DNA of 24,939 bases from an uncultured bacterium. GTDB lineage: Bacteria > Bacillota > Clostridia > Christensenellales > Borkfalkiaceae. A model generated the notes under the pieces. It did not search any database, was not told where the DNA came from, and worked only from the letters and a program-made list of their open reading frames with translations. The position numbers and the translations under genes are program-made. The stretch spans positions 1 to 24,939 of the forward strand of contig CAKXBD010000014.1 of assembly GCA_934871445.1 (NCBI GenBank). Direction: 5' to 3'. Of this stretch, positions 14,595 through 22,330 are shown in pieces; position 1 is the stretch's first letter, and every line of letters starts with the position of its first letter.

Positions 14595-15740
14595 ATGCCC
14601 GCAATACACGCCATTCAACAGGACAGACCCGCCATCAACGGACGGCAGCTCTGTTTCTTTGCGGCCTTTCTCATCCCCGTATCGAAATTCCTGTCCGCTC
14701 CCGCGGCCCTTGCGTTTTTCGCAAAAGGGGATTTACTCATTCCCGCTTTGACGCATTACCTCTTACAAGCCGCGATTCTCGCCGTTATCCTCTTTCTCGC
14801 GTCTCGCACCGACAAGAGCTTTTTCGACCTGCTCTCCGATACCTTCGGAGTCCTGACGGCGCGCATCGTCTATATCCTCTATTCGCTGTATTTTATCTTT
14901 TTCATGCTGCTGCCGATTCTCAACGTCGAACGGTTCGTGTATTCGGCCTTTTTCGATACGGCACCCTACCTTTTCGCCTTTACTCCCTTTTTCTTCCTCA
15001 GCGGATTCATCTGCACGAAAAATCTGAAATCCTTCGGGAGATGCGCGGATATTGCCTTTCCGCTCTTTATCGTTTCCTTTGTCGGGCTCATGGTCCTGTC
15101 GGTCGGAGAAGCGGATTTCACCAATATCCTGCCTATGTTCGGCACCCCTTTCAAATCGACGGGAAACGCAATCGTGCGCACCTTCGGACAATTTTCCGAT
15201 ACCGCTCTCTTTCTCCCCTTACTCGGCACCTATCGCTACAAAAAGGGCGACGGTAAAAAAATCATGCTCTCCTACGGACTGGGCGCTGTATTCGTTTTAT
15301 TTTTTCTCGCGGTATTCTATGGCATTTTTTCCTCCCTCGCCCCTAAGCAGCCCTACGCATTCGCCAAAATCGGTCAGTATTTCGAGGCTCTTTCCGTCGT
15401 CGGAAGATTCGATTTGCTGCTTACCTATCTCATGACCGTCGTGCTCCTCTTCTATTGCTGTTTTCCTTTACAGCTTTCCGTGCACTGTTTCTGTAAGGCC
15501 GTGAACACCGAAAGAAAAGTATGGGTTTCCGCTGCTTTGAATATCGGCCTTCTCGCCTTTTCCATTTTGGGCACCAAATATTACAATGTGCTCTACGAAA
15601 CCATTATGGGAAAACTATTCTGGATCTTTATCATCTTCGCCGATCTCGTGCCCCTTCTCGCCCTTTGTCTCCGTCGCAGGGACAGCGGAAAGGAAACCCC
15701 GAAAAAGAAAAGAACGAAAAAGGAGGCAACTTATGCATAG
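14595..15740 (+). CDS. gerAB: Spore germination permease (B subunit)
   Basis: The 381-aa polytopic membrane protein is of the GerAB/endospore germination permease family (APC superfamily). In known receptors this subunit recognises the small-molecule germinant. About ten hydrophobic segments are visible, beginning with QLCFFAAFLIPVSKFLSAPAALAFFAKGD. The C-terminus is basic (RRRDSGKETPKKKRTKKEATYA). The ATG follows the gerAA stop by one base with AGGAGAAG upstream; its own stop overlaps the start of gerAC. The tight spacing indicates one transcript and coupled translation. The germinant cannot be deduced from sequence. Confidence 0.93.
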   Translation: MPAIHAIQQDRPAINGRQLCFFAAFLIPVSKFLSAPAALAFFAKGDLLIPALTHYLLQAAILAVILFLASRTDKSFFDLLSDTFGVLTARIVYILYSLYFIFFMLLPILNVERFVYSAFFDTAPYLFAFTPFFFLSGFICTKNLKSFGRCADIAFPLFIVSFVGLMVLSVGEADFTNILPMFGTPFKSTGNAIVRTFGQFSDTALFLPLLGTYRYKKGDGKKIMLSYGLGAVFVLFFLAVFYGIFSSLAPKQPYAFAKIGQYFEALSVVGRFDLLLTYLMTVVLLFYCCFPLQLSVHCFCKAVNTERKVWVSAALNIGLLAFSILGTKYYNVLYETIMGKLFWIFIIFADLVPLLALCLRRRDSGKETPKKKRTKKEATYA

Positions 15741-17016
15741 CAGAAATTCCGTAAGATATTATCTGATCGTTGCGGCCGTCCTCATTTTCCTTTTCTTCTC
15801 CAATGACTTCGGTCTCACCGACGTGCAAAAGACCGCCATCGTCATGGCCGCCGGAATCGACCGCGAAGGCCCTACCTTTATCCTGACCGCTCAAATCGCC
15901 GTGCCTCAGTCCTCCGACCAAGGGGAACAGGCTCAGGCCGTACAGATAGAGAGCCGCGGCGAAACCGTGGCCGAGGCCTTTAACCAAATCAACGCCAAGA
16001 CAGGCTGGTATCCCAAGCTCGTGTTCTGCAACCTGCTCGTGCTCGGCGAGGACACGATAAAGAGCAACGTATTCGACGCGCTCGACTTCTTCATACGCGA
16101 CGAATACATGTCCGACAACTGTTTCGTCGCCGCTTGCGAGGGAACGGCCAAGGATCTCCTCAACACCCAAACGCCCATCGATCCGATGTCCGGCGTGGCC
16201 GCGCAAAAAGTACTCTCCGCGCATGCCGCGCGCGTCGGCACCGTAGCACCCATGACGCTGAGAGAATTTTCTATCGGATATTTCAACGACAACAAGAGCG
16301 GATATATGCCTATCCTCAAACCGGAAAGCGAACAGGAGTCTTCGGGCGCAAAAGGAGGAGAGGGACCAAAACAGGAGGAAAGCGGACAGGAAGAACAAAA
16401 ATCGGAGGAAGGACAGAACGCCGACGCTTTTTTACCGTATCTTCCCGTCGCGGCGGGAAGCTCGACACAGAGCGCCGGTGGGCAAAAGTCCCAAGGAGAG
16501 GAAGAAAAAAAAGTTTTCAGCGCCGCGGAAACCGCCCTCTTTTATGACGGAATTTATGCGGATAAGCTCGATCCCGACGAGACCTTCGCGTTCAGCATGG
16601 TCATGGATAAGCTGCGGCTCGCCTCTTATACGCCCGTGAGCGACGGCGTAGCCTATACGCTCATCGTCAAACACAATCAGTCTTCCGTCAAGTTTTCCGT
16701 GGATGAAAACGCTACGGCAAAGCTGAACATCAAGCTCAAAGTGACCGCCGGTTTACAGGGAACCGCCTTTTCTCAATCCGTTCACGAAATGGCCAATTCG
16801 GGAAACGTGCCCGAAAAGGTATTCGAGGACGCTTCCAAGGACTTGACGGAAAAAATTACCCGCGTCTTTGAAAAGAGCAAAAAGACCAAGTGCGATATTT
16901 TTAACGTCGTCGGTCGGCTGAAAAAATTTGAGAACAAATACTTCTCCGCCTTTCACGAGAACCTGCTCGACCGACTCGCTTTCAGCGTCGACGTCCGCTT
17001 CGAAAGTCTGCGATAA
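15733..17016 (+). CDS. gerAC: GerAC-type germination protein without a lipobox cysteine
   Basis: From the ATG at 15733 the product is 427 aa; AAGGAGG lies six bases upstream and the start overlaps the gerAB stop by eight bases. Family features include KTAIVMAAGIDREGPTFILTAQIAVPQ, GETVAEAFNQINAKTGWYPKLVFCNLLVLGED, a DNCFVAACEGTAKDLL region and a C-terminal domain (FSVDENATAKLNIKLKVTA ... LTEKITRVFEKSKKTKCDIFNVVGRL). Canonical GerAC is a lipoprotein with Cys-Trp-Asp after the signal. Here the segment reads LIVAAVLIFLFFSNDFGLTDVQ with no Cys, so the protein is probably held by an uncleaved helix. A Glu/Gly/Ser/Gln-rich insertion (about 197-258) separates the two domains and is unusual. There is no clear terminator after the stop. 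Confidence 0.9.
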   Translation: MHSRNSVRYYLIVAAVLIFLFFSNDFGLTDVQKTAIVMAAGIDREGPTFILTAQIAVPQSSDQGEQAQAVQIESRGETVAEAFNQINAKTGWYPKLVFCNLLVLGEDTIKSNVFDALDFFIRDEYMSDNCFVAACEGTAKDLLNTQTPIDPMSGVAAQKVLSAHAARVGTVAPMTLREFSIGYFNDNKSGYMPILKPESEQESSGAKGGEGPKQEESGQEEQKSEEGQNADAFLPYLPVAAGSSTQSAGGQKSQGEEEKKVFSAAETALFYDGIYADKLDPDETFAFSMVMDKLRLASYTPVSDGVAYTLIVKHNQSSVKFSVDENATAKLNIKLKVTAGLQGTAFSQSVHEMANSGNVPEKVFEDASKDLTEKITRVFEKSKKTKCDIFNVVGRLKKFENKYFSAFHENLLDRLAFSVDVRFESLR

Positions 17017-17069
17017 AAATGTGACGGAGTTTTACCAAAAATTTCACAAAAAAATTTTCCAAAAACCCC

Positions 17070-17097
17070 TTGACAAATTCAAAATCTGTGCTATAAT
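17070..17097 (+). promoter_or_regulatory. Strong sigma-A promoter of the isolated RNA unit
   Basis: A perfect TTGACA (17070-17075) and a perfect TATAAT (17092-17097) are 16 bases apart. The start should be near 17104. No sizeable gene follows on this strand; the next gene is on the other strand. Confidence 0.88.
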
Positions 17098-17103
17098 ATA
17101 GGT

Positions 17104-17534
17104 ACAAAAGATAAGAACGACCAAAAGTTGTGACTATCTTTCAGTAACAAGGAGCACAGACCAATGAACAACTAACTCTCAGCGCCAAAAGTCGATTGGC
17201 ACGAGCCGCGGGGACGCGGCACAGTTACAACCGAACCGAAAGGTTACGTGAAGAAAGGAGGTTTCAAAAAACGAGATGAAATTGTTTCTGAGATTCCGGA
17301 CCCTTTACGCAGAATTGAAAGTGAGGTGCTACTCCAATGTACAGTGAAATCGAGGAGTCTATAAAGAGTTAAATCCCGTGGGCAACGGCAATCAGCGCGG
17401 AAAACAACAGGACACCGCAGCCCGGAGATAGTTCCGGAAAGGTACGGGTAAGACGAGAAAAGGACTCCGTACAATTAAATATCTTCTGAACAAAAATTTC
17501 CCCCGCAAGCGCGCTTGCGGGGGTTAACTTTTTT
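17104..17534 (+). ncRNA. Candidate large structured noncoding RNA (about 430 nt), family unknown
   Basis: The segment is framed by a consensus promoter and a perfect terminator, and contains no ORF over 23 codons on its strand. Visible structure in order: stem 17107-17113/17135-17141 with an inner CGAC/GTTG stem and a purine-rich internal loop; 17182-17188/17196-17202; a perfect GCCGCG-GGGA-CGCGGC hairpin at 17205-17220; AACC-GAAA-GGTT at 17234-17245; ACTCC...GGAGT at 17331-17358; GCGG...CCGC near 17397-17418; CCGGA-GATAGT-TCCGG at 17422-17437; and GTACGG...CCGTAC at 17441-17472. Two loops are GNRA tetraloops. Tiny ORFs with ribosome-binding-like sites also exist: MNN-stop at 17164, 23 codons at 17276-17347 and 11 codons at 17337-17372. 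I saw no RNase P, tmRNA, SRP or 6S signature. It could instead be a small-peptide mRNA. Confidence 0.6.
17500..17534. terminator. Bidirectional Rho-independent terminator
   Basis: CCCCCGCAAGCG (17500-17511) and CGCTTGCGGGGG (17512-17523) form a perfect 24-base palindrome. On the plus strand TTAACTTTTTT follows; on the minus strand AAATTTTTG follows. It therefore ends both the RNA unit and the convergent mreB transcript. Confidence 0.9.
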
Positions 17535-17550
17535 GAACGAGCAACGAATT

Positions 17551-18564
17551 TTAAGCCAAGGGATTTTCGCTCGACAACAGTTGGAGCAGCTTTCCGTCAC
17601 GAGCGACTACTCCGCCGCCCGTAACGACAGCGAACTGCGGCTCGTCGCAGACATGGACGCGCATATCGAGATTTTTTGCGATATATTCCGGCACAAAGGA
17701 AATTTTGGCTACGCCGCCCGAAAGATAGGCTCCGTTTTGATTGACCGTAGCCGCGACCTCCGCAGGCAGCTTCTGCAACACCAAAGAAGCATACTCCAAA
17801 ATTTTATCGATGTATACCCGAATACAGCCCTCTATCTCCGAAGCCTGAACCGAAGCCGATCCGGGGCGCTGCGTGGAGACAAGGCTCCCTTCCACCACCG
17901 TCGTGCCGCGCGCTCCGAGCGCCAGAGAGCCGATTTCATTCTTGACGCGCTCCGCGCTCAAAGCGCCGATTCTCAGCCCCTTGCACGACTCTATCCGTTC
18001 GATGATATTTGCATCCATGTTATTCCCGCCGATATTCATGGACAGCCCCGCTATAATTCCGTCCAAAGACACCACCGCCGCGTTCGTTACGCCGCCGCCG
18101 ATGTCCAGACAAAATACGGGATTTGCTTCTCCTAAAACCGCATCCTCGCCGAGCGCCGCCAAAAACGGCGCCTCTACGAATCGGATTCTTTTCAGCCCGC
18201 ATTCTTCCCCGAGCGCCGCATAGTCCGCTTTCAGACGCTCCGAAGCGCCGCAGGGAACGGAAAACAGCGTTTCGGAGCGTTTCAGGCGCGCGGATTTTAT
18301 CCCGATGCGGGAGAGAAATTCTTTCAGCATGACGACCGCTAAACGGGCGTCTACGATCTCCCCTTCGTATACGGGAAATACGATTTCCGTAAGCTCCGCC
18401 GTCTTGCCGACCAGCTTTTTCGCGTCCTTGCCGATGGCTTTGATTTCCCGTTCCGCGCCGCTCACCGCCACGCACGAGGGCTCTGCGAGAACGATTCCGT
18501 TGCTCGCGTCCGCACGGTATATCTTCGTCACGGACGAACCCAAATCTATCGCAAGTTTTATCAT
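17551..18564 (-). CDS. mreB: MreB-family actin-like cell shape protein
   Basis: This 337-aa actin-fold ATPase has the usual MreB length. The phosphate-1 loop is DLGSSVTKIY near the N-terminus and phosphate-2 is DIGGGVTNAAVVSLDG. The SMNIGGNNMD motif and a late YLSGGVAKI and VVTGGGVVA adenosine region follow the MreB/Mbl order. MreB polymers at the membrane guide elongation-phase peptidoglycan synthesis. The frame extends far upstream through maf, but the ATG at 18564 has AAGGAG seven bases upstream and begins MIKLAIDLGSS. It follows maf by 20 bases, as in many maf-mreBCD clusters. mreC and mreD do not follow: the transcript ends at the 17500-17534 terminator. MreB and Mbl cannot be told apart here. 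Confidence 0.88.
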   Translation of the reverse strand: MIKLAIDLGSSVTKIYRADASNGIVLAEPSCVAVSGAEREIKAIGKDAKKLVGKTAELTEIVFPVYEGEIVDARLAVVMLKEFLSRIGIKSARLKRSETLFSVPCGASERLKADYAALGEECGLKRIRFVEAPFLAALGEDAVLGEANPVFCLDIGGGVTNAAVVSLDGIIAGLSMNIGGNNMDANIIERIESCKGLRIGALSAERVKNEIGSLALGARGTTVVEGSLVSTQRPGSASVQASEIEGCIRVYIDKILEYASLVLQKLPAEVAATVNQNGAYLSGGVAKISFVPEYIAKNLDMRVHVCDEPQFAVVTGGGVVARDGKLLQLLSSENPLA

Positions 18565-18584
18565 ATCCGAACTCCTTGAAAAAA

Positions 18585-19154
18585 TTATCTTCCGCTGGAA
18601 AACAGCGGCGTCAACAGCTCGCGGCAAAGCTCTAGCGGAAGCCCTACGACGTTGCTGTAACTGCCCGTTATCCGCCTCGCAAGCCCCCCGTCCTGTATCC
18701 CGTAAGCGCCCGCTTTGTCCATCGGCGAGCCGCCCGCGATATATTCCCTTATCCACTCCTCGGACAGAGGATAAAATTCCACTTCCGTGCGTTCGGCGCG
18801 CACCGTCTTTTCCCCGCCCGGAAGAATGAGACACACGCCCGTAAAGACCTCGTGCGTCCGCCCCGACAGCGCCGACAGCATGCGGAAGGCGTCCGCCTCG
18901 TCCTTGGGCTTTCCGAGAATTTTTCCGTCCAAAGCGACTACCGTATCCGCACCGAGAACCGCACACTCCCGATTTTGAATAAGCGCCGTTACCTCCTCCG
19001 CTTTCTGCCGCGCGAGCTCCTTCACCGTCTCTTCGGGGGAAAGGGAAGGATCTGCGCGCTCCTCGCCCTTCGCGGGAAGCACCCGAAAATCGGGAACGAG
19101 CTCTTTCAAAAGCTCCCGTCTTCTCGGAGAAGCGCTGGCAAGAACAATTTGCAT
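18585..19154 (-). CDS. maf: Maf-family nucleoside triphosphate pyrophosphatase
   Basis: Maf proteins hydrolyse non-canonical or canonical pyrimidine nucleoside triphosphates (dTTP/UTP type) to monophosphates and are linked to septum arrest. From the ATG at 19154 the product is 189 aa. Motifs are LASASPRRRELL (5-16), the catalytic-Asp region LGADTVVALDGKILGKPKD, LSGRTHEVFTGVCL and the substrate motif DKAGAYGIQDGG. The frame continues 19 codons further upstream, but AAGGAG sits directly before the 19154 ATG and the motif starts at residue 5. It is co-directional with mreB (20-base gap) and ppx. The SASPRR and GAYGIQ motifs favour the YhdE-like dTTP/UTP type. Confidence 0.94.
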   Translation of the reverse strand: MQIVLASASPRRRELLKELVPDFRVLPAKGEERADPSLSPEETVKELARQKAEEVTALIQNRECAVLGADTVVALDGKILGKPKDEADAFRMLSALSGRTHEVFTGVCLILPGGEKTVRAERTEVEFYPLSEEWIREYIAGGSPMDKAGAYGIQDGGLARRITGSYSNVVGLPLELCRELLTPLFSSGR

Positions 19155-19177
19155 GTTTTCTCCTTCCGAATTAACCG

Positions 19178-19230
19178 AAGTGCCGCTTTTCCCGAAAGGC
19201 AGAAGCGGCACTTTATCTTTTTTCTTTATT
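19178..19230 (+). terminator. Terminator-like hairpin oriented against the flanking genes
   Basis: AAGTGCCGCTT (19178-19188) and AAGCGGCACTT (19203-19213) form a perfect 11-bp stem with a 14-base loop. On the plus strand TATCTTTTTTC follows. The ppx and maf genes on either side are on the minus strand, where no T-run follows the stem. It could end antisense transcripts or act as an RNA processing or stability element. Confidence 0.6.
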
Positions 19231-19231
19231 C

Positions 19232-20743
19232 TCAGAGGATTTCCAGATTTTTTCTGAAAGCCTTCTTAAACTCCCCGTTCGCCGTGGAAGCGTCGCGGAT
19301 TTCCAGCGCCGCGTCTCCCGCGACCTCCGTCTTCATGATGACCGAATCGCCGAGAACGTCGCAGTTCACGCCCGTCACCATGCCCGACATGCTCCTGTCC
19401 AGACTTTCGGCGATCCGAAGAAGAACGCCTAACTTCTTCACCGCGTCGAGATCCTCTTCGAGAACGATGTCCTTGTATTTCTGCCATTCCGCGAGCGAGA
19501 TGTCCTCCTTCTTATGGCAGCACGCCACAAACGCCGCAAGCACGATTTCCCGATGCGTCGCCCCGTACAGGCAGGAATTGAGAATCATATAACAGCTGTG
19601 CTTCTGATGATTATAGTATTTAATCCGCATGCCGCAGTCGTGCAGGCTCGCCGCGATTTTCAATACTTTCAGATACTGACGGGAAAACTTATGCAATACC
19701 CGAAGCTGCTTGAAGAGCTGAATGGACAGATGTACCACGTGCTCCACGTGTTTAGGATCGCAGTCGTAATAGCGCACTAGCGTTTCGAGACTGTAACTCA
19801 AAACGTCGGACACCGGCTTTTCCAGCGTGATGGGAAGCGCCTGATTGAACATGATTCCCTCTCTCAATCCACTGCCGCCGATCGTGAACTTTTCGATGTT
19901 CATATAAGTAACGAACGCTTTGACAATCGCCATCGCCGCGGGCATGATATCCGCACGGGCGGGGGAGAGTCCCTTGATCTTCTTGCGCTTGTCGATGTCC
20001 AACACTTTGATCATGTCGTAGATATTCGTAAAATCCTCTACCGCCAAATTGTAGTTATGCACCGTATCGAGCGGATATTTCTTGACGAGCTTGCTGATTT
20101 TGAACAGATTCCTGAACGAGCCCCCCACGCCGATCATCTGCGTTTCGGGATCTACCTCTTTCAGCCAAGGCTGCTTTTTGAGCTGCTCGGTGAAAAATTC
20201 CTCGATTTTCTCCGCCGCTTCCTCGGGCGTGCAATCCCCCGCGAACAGATCCGTGAGCGTCACCGCTCCGAAGGGAAGCGTCGCGTAATTGAGCATATTC
20301 CGACGGTTATAATAGACGATTTTCGTACTTCCGCCGCCGATCTCCAAAATCAGCCCCTTGGGAATATCCATCGTATTGATGACGCCGCGATAGACGAGCG
20401 TCGCTTCCTCTTCCTCCGAAAGCACGCGGATCTTTATATTGCAAGTCGCCTGTATCTCGTCCAAAAAGGAGCGCTGATTTTTTGCACGGCGGACCGCCGC
20501 CGTCGCAACCGCGATGATTCTGTCCACAGAGCTCGAATCGCAAAGGCGCTTGAACATTTTCAGCGTCTTGATCGTCTCCGCCACTCTCTGCGGCTTCAAA
20601 AAGCCGTCTCTGTCCATATCCTGACCGAGACGCACGCTCTCTTTCAGCTCGTCCACGACCATGAAATGCCCTTCCGTGAACAAGTTGACGATAACTAATC
20701 TCGCCGAATTGGAACCCAAATCGATAATACCTATTTTTTCCAC
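19232..20743 (-). CDS. Ppx/GppA family exopolyphosphatase / pppGpp phosphohydrolase with HD domain
   Basis: Members hydrolyse polyphosphate or pppGpp, linking phosphate stores and the stringent response. From GTG at 20743 the protein is 503 aa. The ASKHA fold shows IIDLGSNSARLVIV (6-19) and LEIGGGSTKIVYY, the two nucleotide/phosphate loops, with VDRIIAVATAAVRRAKN between. The C-terminal half carries an HD-type helical domain (ASLHDCGMRIKYYNHQKHSCYMIL). The frame begins further upstream at 20812, but GAGG lies nine bases before the GTG and the family start VEKIGIIDLGS follows it. Whether it prefers polyphosphate or pppGpp cannot be told. It heads a minus-strand group with maf and mreB. Confidence 0.93.
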   Translation of the reverse strand: MEKIGIIDLGSNSARLVIVNLFTEGHFMVVDELKESVRLGQDMDRDGFLKPQRVAETIKTLKMFKRLCDSSSVDRIIAVATAAVRRAKNQRSFLDEIQATCNIKIRVLSEEEEATLVYRGVINTMDIPKGLILEIGGGSTKIVYYNRRNMLNYATLPFGAVTLTDLFAGDCTPEEAAEKIEEFFTEQLKKQPWLKEVDPETQMIGVGGSFRNLFKISKLVKKYPLDTVHNYNLAVEDFTNIYDMIKVLDIDKRKKIKGLSPARADIMPAAMAIVKAFVTYMNIEKFTIGGSGLREGIMFNQALPITLEKPVSDVLSYSLETLVRYYDCDPKHVEHVVHLSIQLFKQLRVLHKFSRQYLKVLKIAASLHDCGMRIKYYNHQKHSCYMILNSCLYGATHREIVLAAFVACCHKKEDISLAEWQKYKDIVLEEDLDAVKKLGVLLRIAESLDRSMSGMVTGVNCDVLGDSVIMKTEVAGDAALEIRDASTANGEFKKAFRKNLEIL

Positions 20744-21061
20744 TTTTATTTTACCTCGATTCCGCGCAAAAACCGCCCTGTTCGGACGTTTCGCGCTGTG
20801 TGATATTTTCAAATTTTTGTAAACCGGAAAATTTTTGACCGAAATTCTTTCGGCCCGGACGCTTTAACGCCCTTTACAACCTATTATTACCCATAATAAG
20901 TTTTCCCATAGTTTATCACATAAAAACGTATTTGTCCATACCCTTTTGAAAAATTTTTTGTAAATTTACGAAATTTTTTTTGTGTTTGACACTTTCAGAC
21001 ATTTTTCGAGCTCCTTTTTTGTGCAACTTTTTCACAAATCTTCTTCGTACACTCCCGAAAA
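20744..21061. other. AT-rich intergenic region upstream of ppx
   Basis: About 320 bases without a gene. It contains many A/T runs, an imperfect CCGAAATTCTTTCGG hairpin (20839-20853) and the candidate ppx promoter. No ORF with a ribosome binding site and no riboswitch that I recognise are present. Confidence 0.5.
20910..20938 (-). promoter_or_regulatory. Possible sigma-A promoter for ppx-maf-mreB
   Basis: On the minus strand TGGACA (20933-20938) and TAAACT (20910-20915) are 17 bases apart. The -10 match is only moderate. It would give a leader of about 160 bases. Confidence 0.35.
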
Positions 21062-21111
21062 AGTATGAGAAAGAGACTGTCTGCTTCCCTTGCAGACAAT
21101 CTCTCTTTCTC
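21062..21111 (-). terminator. Terminator after the HAD phosphatase gene
   Basis: A long hairpin pairs 21067-21084 with 21092-21111 (about 18 bp with a small bulge) around a short TTCCCTT loop. On the minus strand ATACTTTTTC follows. It lies about 95 bases after the HAD stop codon. Confidence 0.75.
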
Positions 21112-21204
21112 CCCTTATTTTCACATTTTCATTGATAAAAAACAACAAACGCTTCTATCCGCGGAGCCGACCGACGAAAAAATCGTCCGGCTCCGCGAAA
21201 GCCG

Positions 21205-21855
21205 TCAAAGGCAGAGCCGCGACCTCAATTCCCCGAAATCGGAGAATAAAAACACCGGCGCTTCCGCTTCCAACTCCCCCGGCTCCGCATACCCGCCCGA
21301 AAAGCCCGCGAAATCTATCTCGCACTCCCGCGCGCCTTCCGCGTCCTGTCTGCGATCCCCGAGCATCAGGCAAAGCTCTTTCTCGGCCCCTAAAAGCCGC
21401 ATGGCTTCGCGAATCACCGACCCCTTGGTAGGAAAGCTGCCGTCCGTTCCGCTGCCCGCCACGGTCTCTAAAAAGGGCGTAAAACCGAATTTGTCCGCGA
21501 TCTTTTCCGCGAAAATTTTCGGCTTGGAAGTGGCGATTGCCGAAACGTATCCCGCCGCCTTTAAGCGCCTCAGCGTCTCTCGTGCGCCCGGAACGGGAGC
21601 ATTTTCAAAAAGTCCCTTTTCAGAGTAGCGTTCCCGATATTTGACGACGGCCCGATTCGTCTCCTCCTCCGTCATGCCGAAAATATGACGAAAAGAATAA
21701 ACGAGCGGCGGTCCCACGCAGCTTCTGAGCCGCCGCTCCGTCGGTTCTCCGCGCCCCGCATCTTCGAGCGCGTAACGAATACTCGCATAAATTCCGGGGT
21801 GGGAATAGGTGAGCGTGCCGTCCAAATCAAAAAGCAAATACCGATATTTTTTCAA
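21205..21855 (-). CDS. HAD-family phosphatase (phosphoglycolate phosphatase-like)
   Basis: The 216-aa protein is a subfamily-I haloacid dehalogenase phosphatase. Motif I is FDLDGTLT (nucleophile Asp10, acid/base Asp12). A helical cap follows (residues about 17-85), then motif II ATSKPK (Ser after Thr), motif III Lys in TKGSVI and motif IV GDRRQDAEGA. Such enzymes dephosphorylate small phospho-metabolites; phosphoglycolate or pyrophosphate are common guesses, but the substrate cannot be fixed. Translation starts at a TTG (21855) with AAGGAG five bases upstream; there is no ATG or GTG before motif I. It has its own promoter at 21910-21938 and may also be read from the TSUP genes. Confidence 0.92.
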   Translation of the reverse strand: MKKYRYLLFDLDGTLTYSHPGIYASIRYALEDAGRGEPTERRLRSCVGPPLVYSFRHIFGMTEEETNRAVVKYRERYSEKGLFENAPVPGARETLRRLKAAGYVSAIATSKPKIFAEKIADKFGFTPFLETVAGSGTDGSFPTKGSVIREAMRLLGAEKELCLMLGDRRQDAEGARECEIDFAGFSGGYAEPGELEAEAPVFLFSDFGELRSRLCL

Positions 21856-21909
21856 AAGAGCTCCTTCCTTTTCTCGCCTCGTGACAAAGCGCCGGATTTG
21901 TTTTTTATT

Positions 21910-21938
21910 ATTTTACCACAAAAGGAAAAATTTTTCAA
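21910..21938 (-). promoter_or_regulatory. Sigma-A-like promoter of the HAD phosphatase gene
   Basis: On the minus strand TTGAAA (21933-21938) and TAAAAT (21910-21915) are 17 bases apart, with a start about 50 bases before the TTG start codon. Confidence 0.6.
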
Positions 21939-21952
21939 CTGTTTTCGGGTAC

Positions 21953-22330
21953 TTATCCGTTTTCCTGCGAAAGGGCGCTACGAAATTGGAAAAAGGATAA
22001 AATAATGAGAAAGACTCCGAAGGCGCGCCGAAGAATTTCCGAGGGAAGCGCATAGGCGATAAACGTTCCCGCGGCGGAAAATGCCAGAGCGGGAACAATC
22101 ATCCAGCCGATTCCTTCCGTCGAAAGCAGTTTGTTTTCCGCATGGACGCGAAGGGCAAACGCGCTCATGGGGAGAAAGGAAAAGAGATTGGCAGATTGGG
22201 CAATCTTTTGTTCCACGCCGCCCACGAGAATGAGGAGAGGGATCGTCACGGTTCCCCCTCCCATGCCCATGCCGGCGGGAATACCGCCGAGGATTCCGAG
22301 TAAAAGATAAATGTACCGTCCGCAGCTCAA
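21953..22330 (-). CDS. TSUP (TauE/SafE) family transporter, second half protein
   Basis: From a TTG at 22330 the product is 125 aa with about four hydrophobic segments. It carries the family glycine motif in LLLGILGGIPAGMGMGGGTVTIPLLILV, then SANLFSFLPMSAFAL and a final helix ending FFQFRSALSQENG. The TTG overlaps the stop of the first half gene in the sequence TTGA, which suggests translational coupling; no ribosome binding site is visible. GTG codons at 22348 and 22372 are alternative starts. Half-length TauE/SafE proteins in adjacent pairs are known in Clostridia and probably pair to form a full transporter. Family substrates include sulfite, sulfoacetate and other organosulfur or C2 anions; the substrate here is unknown. 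Confidence 0.82.
   Translation of the reverse strand: MSCGRYIYLLLGILGGIPAGMGMGGGTVTIPLLILVGGVEQKIAQSANLFSFLPMSAFALRVHAENKLLSTEGIGWMIVPALAFSAAGTFIAYALPSEILRRAFGVFLIILSFFQFRSALSQENG

Noticed and set aside
17244..17474. 76-codon minus-strand frame opposite the RNA candidate
   Set aside because: It lies opposite a strong promoter and terminator pair, has no ribosome binding site, and is better explained by the structured RNA.
17104..17534. RNase P RNA, tmRNA, SRP RNA or 6S RNA
   Set aside because: I did not find the RNase P GAGGAAAGTCC core, a tmRNA tag ending in Ala-Ala or T-arm, the SRP GGAA/AGCAG domain, or a single long 6S-like hairpin.
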